Source of the DNA: DASQZK01 sp963771005
Lineage (GTDB): Bacteria; Bacteroidota; Bacteroidia; Bacteroidales; GCA-2748055
Length of the DNA: 64,000 bases
NCBI GenBank assembly: GCA_963771005.1
Contig: CAVYRO010000006.1
Coordinates: forward strand, 124,001-188,000
Direction of reading: 5' to 3'
The notes beneath the pieces were generated by a model. That model was not told the DNA's origin. It saw nothing but the letters and a program-made list of their open reading frames with translations, and searched no databases. A program made the position numbers and the translations under genes. Of the stretch, positions 18,764 to 27,032 are shown in pieces. Within the stretch, counting starts at the first letter, position 1. Every line of letters begins with the position of its first letter.

Positions 18764-18781
18764 TATTTGATGCATCAAATA
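18764..18781. promoter_or_regulatory. perfect palindromic operator, probable MarR site
   Basis: TATTTGATGCATCAAATA is an exact 18-base palindrome located 18 bases upstream of the marR ATG. It covers part of the -7 element (minus strand TATATTTG, 18776-18783), so a bound dimer would block initiation. Size and symmetry fit known MarR operators. The assignment to this MarR protein is inferred from position. Confidence 0.75.
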
Positions 18782-18806
18782 TATAACCTAATTTTTTATT
18801 ATGCAA
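18776..18806 (-). promoter_or_regulatory. marR promoter
   Basis: On the minus strand, TTG (18804-18806) is separated by 20 bases from TATATTTG (18776-18783), an ideal Bacteroidota -33/-7 pair. The predicted start point lies about 25 bases upstream of the ATG at 18746. Confidence 0.7.
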
Positions 18807-18829
18807 CTTTTTTTAAAATATTTTTTCCC

Positions 18830-19597
18830 TCATTCGAAAATCTTATCCCCGTCCATTTTGCAGATCCCATAAATGAGATTTCCCACCTTTTCGGTGATGG
18901 CCTTAAAATAAAGTTCGCCCTTTTTCCGTGTTGCGAGGGAGGGATCACCGATACCGGTGTCGCTCGTTACCGAAGTCCACCGACGTTCCGACCAGGCCCA
19001 TTTCTCGTTCAACTCACTGACAGTGAATTTTTTGTTTTTACCATCCCCTGCCTCATCCAGCGAAAGGACAAGTTCCGGCCGGATGTACATCATAAGGCTG
19101 GTTTCGGCTTCATCGGCATGATCCCCGTCATTCCTGAAAAAAATTTCCTTATCGGCGCTTTGAAACCAGTTACAGGAAGCCAGAAAAAGCTGAGGATACT
19201 TTTTGCCTGTTTCCCTGAGGATCTGTCTGAAATCATTCCCCCCGTGCCCGTTAACCACGAGCAGCCGTTTTATCCCCTGCTGAACCAGGCTGTCGGCAAT
19301 ATCTCCCAGGATGGCAGCCTGGGTGGAAGGGTTCATGTTGATCGTGAGCCGGATGTCCGACTGCCCGGTATTTACCCCGAAAGGGATCGCCGGAAGTACG
19401 ACCGGCCTGCCACCCTTTTCCCATGCCTGCCGTGCCGCCTCATTTGCTATAGCCTCCACCTCAAAAATATCTGTCCCGAAAGGCAGATGAAAGTTATGTG
19501 CCTCGGTGGCCCCCCATGGCAGCACCGCCAGTTCCACCTCCTGGTTCCTCACCGACTTCCAGTTGTTTCGAGCAAGGATATAGGGTTCTATCTTCAT
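18830..19597 (-). CDS. creatininase family metallo-amidohydrolase
   Basis: A 255-residue protein of the creatininase family (PF02633). These are cytoplasmic metal-dependent amidohydrolases acting on creatinine, on formamide groups in cofactor pathways (MftE, FAPy deformylase ArfB) or on other cyclic amides; the substrate cannot be told here. The first metal-binding segment is GATEAHNFHLPFGTD (residues 29-43, with Glu32, His34 and Asp43), followed by VVNGHGGNDF near 115 and HADEAETS near 158, where the family usually has HAGExETS. Length is normal. It is on the minus strand and its 3' end lies 84 bases from the marR upstream region, so it may be read in the same direction as marR. No pathway partners are adjacent. 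Confidence 0.88.
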   Translation of the reverse strand: MKIEPYILARNNWKSVRNQEVELAVLPWGATEAHNFHLPFGTDIFEVEAIANEAARQAWEKGGRPVVLPAIPFGVNTGQSDIRLTINMNPSTQAAILGDIADSLVQQGIKRLLVVNGHGGNDFRQILRETGKKYPQLFLASCNWFQSADKEIFFRNDGDHADEAETSLMMYIRPELVLSLDEAGDGKNKKFTVSELNEKWAWSERRWTSVTSDTGIGDPSLATRKKGELYFKAITEKVGNLIYGICKMDGDKIFE

Positions 19598-19698
19598 ACC
19601 TTAGATTTATGGAGAATAAAATGAAAGAATAAAGAAAAATAAACAACCACGGCACAAACCGGATTTCCAGCAGCCGGTGGCACGATTGTTCCGCTTCA

Positions 19699-22341
19699 CT
19701 AACCCATCAATCCGGCTATTTGTTTTTCAAGCGCCGCAATTTTATTCTCAGCATCGGTCTTTTTGACATTTTCTTTTTCCACAACTTCGGCCGGAGCGCT
19801 CTTCACGAAACGTTCATTGGAGAGTTTCAACATGACCGACCTGAGGAAGCCTCTGGTATATTCAAGCTCCCTGTTCAGTTTATCCAGTTCTTCAGAGATA
19901 TTCAGTTGTCCTTCCACCGGAACATAGAATTCCATGTTTTTCACGATGAATGAAACGGCATCGAAGGGTTTATGATCGGCAGGGGCGATTTTGCTTACGT
20001 TGGCCAGCTTTTTGACCAGGACATCATATTCGTCATTGTAAACGCCTCCGGCCGCAATATAATCAAGTTCCACGGGATCCTTCATGGGAAGATTTCTGGC
20101 ATTCCTAATATTCCGGATCGAGGTGATCACCTGTTTTGAAAGATCGAACCGTGCGAGAAGCTCTGAATCAACTTCTCCTGCAACAGGCATCAGGCTGACC
20201 ATCAGGCTATCCCCTTCCTTTCTTTCACCCGATAACTGCCAGATCTCTTCGGTAATGAATGGCATGAAGGGATGGAGAAGTGCCATCAGCTTTTCCAGAA
20301 ACCCGTTCGCCTCCCTGAAGGTAATAGCATCGACAGGTTTCTTGTACGCGGGTTTGATGATCTCCAGGTACCAGGATGAGAACTCATCCCAGAATAGTTT
20401 ATAGACTGTCATCAGTGCATCGGAAATCCGGTAATTGGTAAACTGGTCATCAAGTTGCAGGATGGCTTCGTTAAGTTTGGATTCAAACCATTTCCCGGCT
20501 TTCACGGCATGCTCCGGCTGAGCGATCGAGTTATCTGTTTCCCAGGATTTAATGAGCCGGAAAGCATTCCATATCTTGTTCCCGAAATTCCTGCCCTGTT
20601 CGGTAAGACTCTCGTCGAAAAGGAGATCATTGCCTGCAGGGGAACAAAGAAGCATTCCAACCCTTACGCCGTCGGCTGAATATTTTTTCATCAGCAGGAT
20701 CGGGTCGGGCGAATTACCCAGGGATTTGGACATCTTCCTTCGCTTGCTGTCACGAACGATACCGGTGAGGTAAACATTTTTAAAAGGCTTCTCATCCCTG
20801 TACTCATACCCTGCAATGATCATCCGGGCTACCCAGAAGAACAGGATCTCCGGTGCGGTCACCAGGTCATTGGTAGGATAGTAATAATTAATATCGGAGT
20901 TCCGGGGGTCATTGATGCCGTCAAACACCGAAACGGGCCAAAGCCAGGAAGAAAACCAGGTATCGAGAACATCTTCCTCCTGCTGAAGATCACCGAGGGT
21001 CAGGGAAGCTATTCCCGATTTTTCCTTTGCCAGGGGAAGGGCTTCTTCCGGACTGTTTGCCACCACGAAATCATTCACTGAAGGATTGTTTCCGTAATAG
21101 TATGCCGGTATCCGGTGCCCCCACCATAACTGCCGGGAAATGCACCAGTCCTTTACATTTTCCATCCAGTGCCTGTACGTATTTTTAAATTTGGAAGGAT
21201 ATATCCTGATATCATCGTTCATCACATGTTCCAGTGCGGGAACCGCCAGTTCTTTCATCTTCAGAAACCACTGAATGGAGAGTTTAGGCTCGATGACGGC
21301 ATCCGTACGTTCCGAAAATCCGACTTTATTGACATAATCCTCGGTCTTAAGTAAAAGTCCTTTTTCTTCAAGAACGGCAACAATTTTTTCGCGGACGGCA
21401 AAGCGGTCTTCGCCGATAAACCATTCCGCTCTTGCATTCATTGTACCGTCATCATTGAAAATATCGATACTTTCAAGGTGATGCTTCAGGCCCAGGCTAT
21501 AATCATTCGCATCGTGGGCAGGAGTTATTTTGAGTGCCCCGGTCCCGAATTCCTTATCCACATATTCATCGATGATAACAGGCACCGGCCTTTCAACAAG
21601 AGGTACGATAACCTCCTTACCGTGAAAATGCAGGTACCTTTCATCACCGGGATTTACACAAACTGCAGTATCTCCCAGGATGGTCTCGGGCCGTGTAGTT
21701 GCGATGACAATAAAATCATTCTCACCGGCTACCTTGTATTTAACATAATATAGTTTGGATTTTACCTCCCGGTACACCACTTCCTCATCCGAAACGGCCG
21801 TTTTTGCCTGCGGATCCCAGTTGACCATGCGCACGCCCCTATAGATAAGTCCTTTGTTGTAAAGATCAATGAAAACCCGGATCACGCTTGCAGACATATC
21901 TTCATCCATGGTGAACTTCGTCCTGCGCCAATCGCAGGAAGCCCCGAGTTTCTTGAGCTGCTCAAGGATAATGCCCCCGTGCTTATGGGTCCATTCCCAG
22001 GCATGGTCAAGGAAAGCCTCCCGTCCGATTTCCTGTTTCCGGATGCCTTCCTCCTTCAGTTTGGCCACTACGCGGGCTTCCGTAGCAATGCTGGCGTGAT
22101 CTGTTCCCGGTACCCAGAGGGCATTCCTCCCCTGCATCCTGGCACGCCGGATCAGCACGTCCTGAATGGTATTGTTTAGCATATGCCCCATATGCAGAAC
22201 CCCTGTTACATTGGGAGGGGGAATAACGATAACGTACGGCTCCCGGTCATCAGGTTCCGAATAAAAAAAGCCGTTTTTCATCCAGTACCCGTACCACTTT
22301 TCTTCGGTTTTCGAAGGGTCGTATTTTGAAGGAATTTCCAT
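19699..22341 (-). CDS. valS: valyl-tRNA synthetase
   Basis: An 880-residue class I aminoacyl-tRNA synthetase charging tRNA-Val with valine. The HIGH-type motif is HMGH (residues 50-53, within PNVTGVLHMGHML) and the KMSKS motif is at 536-540 (KRRKMSKSLGNS). The editing domain lies between them (TTRPETILGDTAVCVNPGD). Anticodon-binding helices follow (ISDALMTVYKLFWDEFSSWYLE), and the C terminus is the ValS coiled-coil arm (ISEELDKLNRELEYTRGFL and beyond). Start MEIPSKYDPSKTEEKWYGYW is the typical family opening. Divergent from the RNA candidate and DUF1573 gene; a TAATTTTG -7 element on the minus strand (22383-22390) may be its promoter. Confidence 0.98.
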   Translation of the reverse strand: MEIPSKYDPSKTEEKWYGYWMKNGFFYSEPDDREPYVIVIPPPNVTGVLHMGHMLNNTIQDVLIRRARMQGRNALWVPGTDHASIATEARVVAKLKEEGIRKQEIGREAFLDHAWEWTHKHGGIILEQLKKLGASCDWRRTKFTMDEDMSASVIRVFIDLYNKGLIYRGVRMVNWDPQAKTAVSDEEVVYREVKSKLYYVKYKVAGENDFIVIATTRPETILGDTAVCVNPGDERYLHFHGKEVIVPLVERPVPVIIDEYVDKEFGTGALKITPAHDANDYSLGLKHHLESIDIFNDDGTMNARAEWFIGEDRFAVREKIVAVLEEKGLLLKTEDYVNKVGFSERTDAVIEPKLSIQWFLKMKELAVPALEHVMNDDIRIYPSKFKNTYRHWMENVKDWCISRQLWWGHRIPAYYYGNNPSVNDFVVANSPEEALPLAKEKSGIASLTLGDLQQEEDVLDTWFSSWLWPVSVFDGINDPRNSDINYYYPTNDLVTAPEILFFWVARMIIAGYEYRDEKPFKNVYLTGIVRDSKRRKMSKSLGNSPDPILLMKKYSADGVRVGMLLCSPAGNDLLFDESLTEQGRNFGNKIWNAFRLIKSWETDNSIAQPEHAVKAGKWFESKLNEAILQLDDQFTNYRISDALMTVYKLFWDEFSSWYLEIIKPAYKKPVDAITFREANGFLEKLMALLHPFMPFITEEIWQLSGERKEGDSLMVSLMPVAGEVDSELLARFDLSKQVITSIRNIRNARNLPMKDPVELDYIAAGGVYNDEYDVLVKKLANVSKIAPADHKPFDAVSFIVKNMEFYVPVEGQLNISEELDKLNRELEYTRGFLRSVMLKLSNERFVKSAPAEVVEKENVKKTDAENKIAALEKQIAGLMG

Positions 22342-22416
22342 CTGTCTATATTATTATACCAGGATCCTTAAGTAAACAGCTGCAAAATTAATAAAATTCA
22401 CTACAAATATTTTGAA

Positions 22417-22449
22417 TTGGGCTGCCCCGAAGGGTTTTATTTAACTTTG
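22417..22449 (+). promoter_or_regulatory. promoter of the RNA candidate
   Basis: TTG (22417-22419), a 22-base spacer and TAACTTTG (22442-22449) match the Bacteroidota -33/-7 layout. It faces right and would start transcription about 22455, where the hairpin series begins. No open reading frame of note follows. Confidence 0.5.
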
Positions 22450-22452
22450 CAG

Positions 22453-22602
22453 TTCCGTGCGGCTGTGCCAAAACGGAAAATGAACCAAAGCCCGCTGCCT
22501 TTTGTCCTTCAGATGACTGCAATCGTTCAGCGGGGTTGATATGGACCCGAAAACGGGTCCCGGTCAAAGCCGGATTCCGCTTAATTCGCGGAAATTTCTT
22601 TA
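22453..22602 (+). ncRNA. candidate structured non-coding RNA with five hairpins
   Basis: A 150-base intergenic stretch between divergent valS and the DUF1573 gene shows five consecutive stems: TTCCGT/ACGGAA (22453-22458 with 22473-22478, enclosing GGC-TGT-GCC), CCCGCTG/CAGCGGG (22491-22497 with 22527-22533), GGACCCG-AAAA-CGGGTCC (22542-22559), CCGG/CCGG (22559-22562 with 22569-22572), and TTCCGC/GCGGAA (22574-22579 with 22587-22592) followed by ATTTCTTT, which looks like an intrinsic terminator. A good promoter lies just upstream and the DUF1573 gene has its own promoter downstream, so this is best read as an independent small RNA. I do not recognise it as tmRNA, SRP RNA, RNase P RNA or a known riboswitch. 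Stems were found by eye. Confidence 0.5.
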
Positions 22603-22632
22603 TGAGTTTGAAGAATTAGGTATTCTTCAGCA

Positions 22633-22650
22633 TATTTGATATCTCAAATA
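22633..22650. promoter_or_regulatory. MarR-type operator copy upstream of the DUF1573 gene
   Basis: TATTTGATATCTCAAATA has the same seven-base arms (TATTTGA and TCAAATA) and the same four-base centre length as the marR operator at 18764-18781; only the centre differs (TATC against TGCA). It sits immediately upstream of and partly over the promoter of the DUF1573/aminotransferase pair. Confidence 0.6.
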
Positions 22651-22663
22651 ACGCTTATTTTTG
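22635..22663 (+). promoter_or_regulatory. promoter of the DUF1573 gene
   Basis: TTTG (22635-22638) and TATTTTTG (22656-22663) are separated by 17 bases. The ATG at 22686 is 22 bases downstream. The -33 part lies inside the palindrome at 22633-22650. Confidence 0.55.
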
Positions 22664-22685
22664 AATTCTTAAAATTGAAAACGGA

Positions 22686-23108
22686 ATGAAAAAAATCATC
22701 CCCCTGCTCACCCTGCTTTGTATTTCCCTGGTTGCATGCAATAACAGGGAGAAAACGCCAAAGGAAGAAACGGACAAGGCATCGATTTCCTTTGAATCTA
22801 CCGTGCATGATTTCGGGACCATCCCCTATGACAGTGACGGCCGGTGCTATTTTGATTTCACGAATACTTCCGGAGTCCCGCTTGTCATCAATGTCGTTAG
22901 AACCACCTGCGGATGCACGAAGCCGGAATGGCCGGACAAACCCGTGGAGCCGGGCGAAAAGGGGAAGATCGGTATAACCTATAATACGAAAATAACCGGG
23001 AATTTTCAGAAATCCATAACCGTTTATTCCAACACCCAGGATTCCCCGGCTAAGCTGATGATCCGGGGAAAGGTGGAAAATCAGCCTGAAACAGGTAAAA
23101 CAAAATAA
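22686..23108 (+). CDS. DUF1573 lipoprotein
   Basis: A 140-residue lipoprotein. The signal peptide ends in the lipobox LVAC with Cys18, so the mature protein is lipid-anchored. The DUF1573 domain (about 32-130) is an immunoglobulin-like fold seen by SFESTVHDFGTIPYDSD, YFDFTNTSGVPLVI and the hallmark RTTCGCTKPEWPDKPVEPGE, ending in strand KLMIRGKVEN. Its role in Bacteroidota is unknown; the conserved CGC motif suggests metal binding or a redox or structural disulfide. It lies one base before the aminotransferase ATG and is therefore co-transcribed with it. The operator-like palindrome upstream suggests control by the MarR protein encoded 4 kb away. Confidence 0.92.
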   Translation: MKKIIPLLTLLCISLVACNNREKTPKEETDKASISFESTVHDFGTIPYDSDGRCYFDFTNTSGVPLVINVVRTTCGCTKPEWPDKPVEPGEKGKIGITYNTKITGNFQKSITVYSNTQDSPAKLMIRGKVENQPETGKTK

Positions 23109-23109
23109 G

Positions 23110-24306
23110 ATGCCGTCAATATCAAAGAAAGGGCAGTCCATGCCGGCCTCTCCCATACGGAAACTGGTTCCCTTCGCTGAAGAGGCCGTACGTAAAGGCA
23201 GGAAAGTTTATCACCTCAATATCGGTCAGCCCGATATCATCACGCCCGAAGCGGCTGTCGATGCGGTGAGATCCATGAAAGCTCGCGTGATCGAATACAG
23301 TCATTCCGCAGGCCATGAGAGCTATCGCAGGAAGCTTGCTGCGTATTATACGAAGTCCGGGATCGGGATAAGCTATACCCAGATCCTGATCACAACAGGT
23401 GGTTCCGAAGCCATTTCCTTTGCGCTGATGTCAACGATCGACCAGGGAGGTGAAGTGATCATCCCGGAACCTTACTACGCCAATTACAATGGTTTTTCGG
23501 TTGCTGCCGGGGTTAAGGTAGTACCGGTGACTTCATCGATCGGTACTAATTTTGCTCTTCCGCCGGTGGAGGAATTTGAAAAACTTATCGGACCGCAAAC
23601 ACGCGGTATCCTGATATGCAATCCCAACAATCCTACAGGTTATCTGTATTCCAGGGAAGAGATCGAAGCCCTGGGCAGACTGGTGAAGAAGTACGATCTC
23701 TTCCTGTATGCCGATGAGGTGTACCGCGAATTTTGCTATGACGGAAAGGAACATTTTTCCGTCATGAACCTCGAAGGCCTCGATGATCATGTCATCCTTA
23801 TCGATTCCGTATCCAAACGTTACAGTGCATGCGGCGTCAGGATAGGAGCCCTGATCAGTAAGAACAGCGAGGTCATTAGTACGGCGCTGAAATTTGCACA
23901 GGCCAGGCTCAGCCCTCCCTCACTCGGTCAGATTTTCGGGGAGGCAGCCCTGGACACACCGCGGGAATATTTCACGGAGGTCATCCGGGAATATATCGGC
24001 CGCCGCAATTTCATGGTGAAAGCACTGAATGAAATGGAAGGCGTCTTCTGTCCTCTTCCCGGCGGCGCTTTTTATACAATTGCCCGGCTGCCGGTAGACG
24101 ATGCCGATAATTTCGCACGATGGCTGCTGAGCGATTTTGAGTATAACAACCAAACCACTATGCTTGCTCCGGCCTCGGGATTCTATTCAAGACCGGAACT
24201 GGGTAAACACCAGGTCCGGATCGCCTATGTCCTGAAACAGGAAGATCTCGCCGCTGCCATGAAATGCCTGGCAGAAGGACTCCGGGTATATCCCGGCAGG
24301 ATTTAA
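23110..24306 (+). CDS. class I/II PLP-dependent aminotransferase (aspartate aminotransferase-like)
   Basis: A 398-residue fold-type I aminotransferase. The opening PASPIRKLVPFAEEAVRKGRKVYHLNIGQPD, the YSHSAGHESYRRKLA stretch, CNPNNPTGYLYSREEIEAL, YADEVYREFCYDG and the PLP lysine in DSVSKRYSACGVRIG (Lys236) place it in the aspartate/aromatic aminotransferase branch (AspC/AlaA type), using 2-oxoglutarate or pyruvate as partner. The C-terminal small domain (PGGAFYTIARLPVDDADNFARWLL) is complete. Precise amino donor is not decidable by eye. Joined to the DUF1573 gene by a one-base gap; an isolated metabolic pathway is not evident from neighbours. Confidence 0.93.
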   Translation: MPSISKKGQSMPASPIRKLVPFAEEAVRKGRKVYHLNIGQPDIITPEAAVDAVRSMKARVIEYSHSAGHESYRRKLAAYYTKSGIGISYTQILITTGGSEAISFALMSTIDQGGEVIIPEPYYANYNGFSVAAGVKVVPVTSSIGTNFALPPVEEFEKLIGPQTRGILICNPNNPTGYLYSREEIEALGRLVKKYDLFLYADEVYREFCYDGKEHFSVMNLEGLDDHVILIDSVSKRYSACGVRIGALISKNSEVISTALKFAQARLSPPSLGQIFGEAALDTPREYFTEVIREYIGRRNFMVKALNEMEGVFCPLPGGAFYTIARLPVDDADNFARWLLSDFEYNNQTTMLAPASGFYSRPELGKHQVRIAYVLKQEDLAAAMKCLAEGLRVYPGRI

Positions 24307-24436
24307 TTAATCCCCCGAAGGGTAAAATCACACGGGGAATTTGCCGGAATCAGGATCGCATGAATTATAGTTGTTTTAAGCGATATGAATAAGTAATTTT
24401 CCGGTCCGGTTTCACGCCTGTAAAATATACCGAAAT

Positions 24437-26761
24437 ATGAAAACAAATTTTTCGTCCAGCGTAGAGAAATATTTTTTCGAACGGTCTGCAGTAGAGGAAA
24501 TTACAACACGTATCCCCTATATCCTTGTAAATAATTTCCCCGAGTTGGGACTTCTCACTGCACTCCGCTTTATTGAGTGGGTGGCTGAAAATCCGGAGGG
24601 GGTGATCAGCCTGCCTACCGGTAAGACCCCCGAGTACTTCATCAAATGGACAAAATATCTCCTGGATAACTGGGAAAAGGAAGAAGTCAGGGACATCCTT
24701 GAAAATCATGGGGCAGGCAAGCTGAAGAAACCGGAAACGAAAAACCTGAAATTTGTCCAAATGGACGAGTTCTACCCCATAGATCCTGCGCAGCATAACA
24801 GCTTCTGCAACTATGTCAGGGAATTTTACATCCGGAATTTTGAGCTTTCCCCTGAAAATTGCCTTCTCATGAATTCGGATGAGATACCGCTTCCCGGCGG
24901 GAAAAATTTCAGGGAGATATTCCCCGGTCACAGGATAGATCTTACCTTGAGAAACCGTGAGGCAAACGGTGACATGGAGATCATTCAGCAGAAGGCCGTT
25001 TACATGGTCGACAACTGGTGCCGTAATTATGAAGAGAAAATCCGCGAATTGGGAGGGATCGGTTTTTTCCTGGGAGGGATAGGTCCCGACGGGCATATTG
25101 CCTTCAATGTCAGGGGAAGCAATCATTTCTCCACCACCCGCCTCACAGCCACGAATTACGAGACACAGGCGGCAGCCGCCAGCGACCTGGGCGGCATCGA
25201 AGTCTCCCGTAACAGGCTCGTTATAACGATTGGACTGGGCACCATCACATGGAATCCCGAAGCAGTGGCTATTATTTTTGCGGCCGGTGAAGCCAAAGCG
25301 AGGATGGTAAAAGACGTCCTTGAGAATGATCCCGATGTCCTGTACCCGGGAACTGTATTGCACAAGCTGAAAAATGCCCGGTTCTATCTCACCGGCGGGG
25401 CTGCGTCCACACTTACCGATAGCATGGACAGGTACTATAAAGAGGGGGAATGGACGTTTGAAAAAACCTTCAGGGCGGTAACCGATCTTTGCAAGAGGAT
25501 CGATAAATACGCCATGAAGCTCACTCTCGATGACATGAAGGAAGACCGTTATTGCAGCAGGATCCCCGGATTGAAGGAAGCGACGGCCGAAGAGGTGAGG
25601 GAAGAAACAATACGACGGATAGAACACGGAATGGCTAAAGAAGATCACGAAGTATACCTGCATACCGGTCCGCACCATGACGACATCATGCTGGGTATGC
25701 TGCCCCACGTAATTCAACAGTTGAGGCAGCCCGGGAATGAGTTTTTCTTTTCCGTACTGACCTCCGGTTTTACGTCCGTTACGAATAATCTGATCAGCGA
25801 TGTCCTTAAGAATGTACTTTTCCTAATGGATAAGGGAGAGATCGGAATGCTCCGGTATCCGGATTTTTTCAAGGAAGGATACAGCTTTAAATTTGACAAG
25901 GATGTAAACCACTTCCTGAATAAAGTTGCGGAGCGGGATGAATACGGGAAGCAACGTGGACTCGCTCACCGGATGATCCGCAATATGGTTTCACTCTACG
26001 GGCTGAAATCCAGGGATGAACTCAGGGCCAAGGTTGTGGAACTCATCGACAGGATCGCCGGATTCTATGACGGGGAGAAAAATCCGTCTGATATACAGCA
26101 ACTAAAGGGAATGATCCGGGAATTCGAAGAGGAACTGGTTTGGGCACACTTCGGGGTCAAAGCGGGAAGCTGCCGTCATAACCGGCTGGGTTTCTACAAG
26201 GGCGATATCTTCACCGAAGAGCCGGAAATGCACCGCGATGTGGATCCCGTCTACGATATGCTTTGCGAAATAAAACCGACGGTCATGAGCCTCGCATTTG
26301 ATCCCGAGGGAAGCGGCCCCGATACGCATTATAAGGTGCTCCAGGCGCTGGCTGAGGCCCTTCGCATGTACTCGGCCGAAAATGATGTTTCCGGGCTGAG
26401 GATCAGGGGATACCGGAATGTGTGGTACCGTTTTCATCCCGCCGATGCCAACCTTTTCATACCGGTATCACTCAATGCCATGGCAACACTGGAGAATTCC
26501 TTCCGAAACTGCTACATCAGCCAGGTAAATGCTTCATTCCCGTCTTATGAACTCGACGGGCCGTTCAGCATCCTGACCGAGAAAATCTGGGTGGAACAGA
26601 TGAAGGATATCCAACTCCTGCTGGGGAAGAATTATTTCTACGAACATCCACACCCCAAAGTAAGGGCAACGCACGGTTTTGTCTTTATCCGCGAAATGAC
26701 CGTCGAAGAGTTCCTGGGCCATGCCCGTGAACTTGCAGAGAGCATGGAAGGGAAAATTTAA
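24437..26761 (+). CDS. glucosamine-6-phosphate deaminase-like / PIG-L deacetylase-like fusion
   Basis: A 774-residue two-domain cytoplasmic protein. Residues about 30-370 are a NagB-like (glucosamine-6-phosphate isomerase/deaminase) domain: SLPTGKTPEYF, VQMDEFYP, the active-site loop GGIGPDGHIAFN (Gly216-Asn224), and the late TDSMDRYYKEG region. Residues about 400-774 are a PIG-L/LmbE-like domain with the zinc motif HTGPHHDDIMLG (409-420) and a later GPDTHYKV near 640; PIG-L enzymes remove N-acetyl groups from GlcNAc moieties. Such NagB-PIG-L fusions are common in Bacteroidota. An appealing reading is that one domain deacetylates and the other deaminates an amino-sugar phosphate, but this is inference. 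A 130-base gap precedes it, so it may have its own promoter. Confidence 0.9.
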   Translation: MKTNFSSSVEKYFFERSAVEEITTRIPYILVNNFPELGLLTALRFIEWVAENPEGVISLPTGKTPEYFIKWTKYLLDNWEKEEVRDILENHGAGKLKKPETKNLKFVQMDEFYPIDPAQHNSFCNYVREFYIRNFELSPENCLLMNSDEIPLPGGKNFREIFPGHRIDLTLRNREANGDMEIIQQKAVYMVDNWCRNYEEKIRELGGIGFFLGGIGPDGHIAFNVRGSNHFSTTRLTATNYETQAAAASDLGGIEVSRNRLVITIGLGTITWNPEAVAIIFAAGEAKARMVKDVLENDPDVLYPGTVLHKLKNARFYLTGGAASTLTDSMDRYYKEGEWTFEKTFRAVTDLCKRIDKYAMKLTLDDMKEDRYCSRIPGLKEATAEEVREETIRRIEHGMAKEDHEVYLHTGPHHDDIMLGMLPHVIQQLRQPGNEFFFSVLTSGFTSVTNNLISDVLKNVLFLMDKGEIGMLRYPDFFKEGYSFKFDKDVNHFLNKVAERDEYGKQRGLAHRMIRNMVSLYGLKSRDELRAKVVELIDRIAGFYDGEKNPSDIQQLKGMIREFEEELVWAHFGVKAGSCRHNRLGFYKGDIFTEEPEMHRDVDPVYDMLCEIKPTVMSLAFDPEGSGPDTHYKVLQALAEALRMYSAENDVSGLRIRGYRNVWYRFHPADANLFIPVSLNAMATLENSFRNCYISQVNASFPSYELDGPFSILTEKIWVEQMKDIQLLLGKNYFYEHPHPKVRATHGFVFIREMTVEEFLGHARELAESMEGKI

Positions 26762-27032
26762 TGGGTGCGGGGGATATTCCAAAGTTCTAAATCTGCGTAA
26801 ATCCGCGTGATCTGCAGCAAACTTTTGTCGTCTTTATGTGATTTCATGAAAATTTTTCAAGGGAAAATGGATGGCCTTCACATCGAATCTCACTCCGGCT
26901 GACTTTAAAAAGCAGCAGTAAATTCTCCCGCAGATTCCGCAGATCGACGCAGAAGGTTACGGGTTAATCAAGCAGGCTATAAAATGTCGAAGGTCCTTAC
27001 TTTAAAGATTAAGAATAGTACGTATCATTTAT
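26762..27032. repeat. spacer with short GCAGAT-type repeats
   Basis: Between the NagB/PIG-L gene and the decayed T9SS fragment there is no gene. The spacer holds CTGCGTAAATCCGCGTGATC near 26793 and an opposing CGCAGATTCCGCAGATC near 26930. Units of this kind recur in intergenic DNA of many genomes. No function is evident. Confidence 0.4.

Noticed and set aside
24365..25717. A 450-codon minus-strand ORF opposite the NagB/PIG-L gene
   Set aside because: It is antisense to a conserved gene with clear motifs, and its composition is the mirror of that gene.
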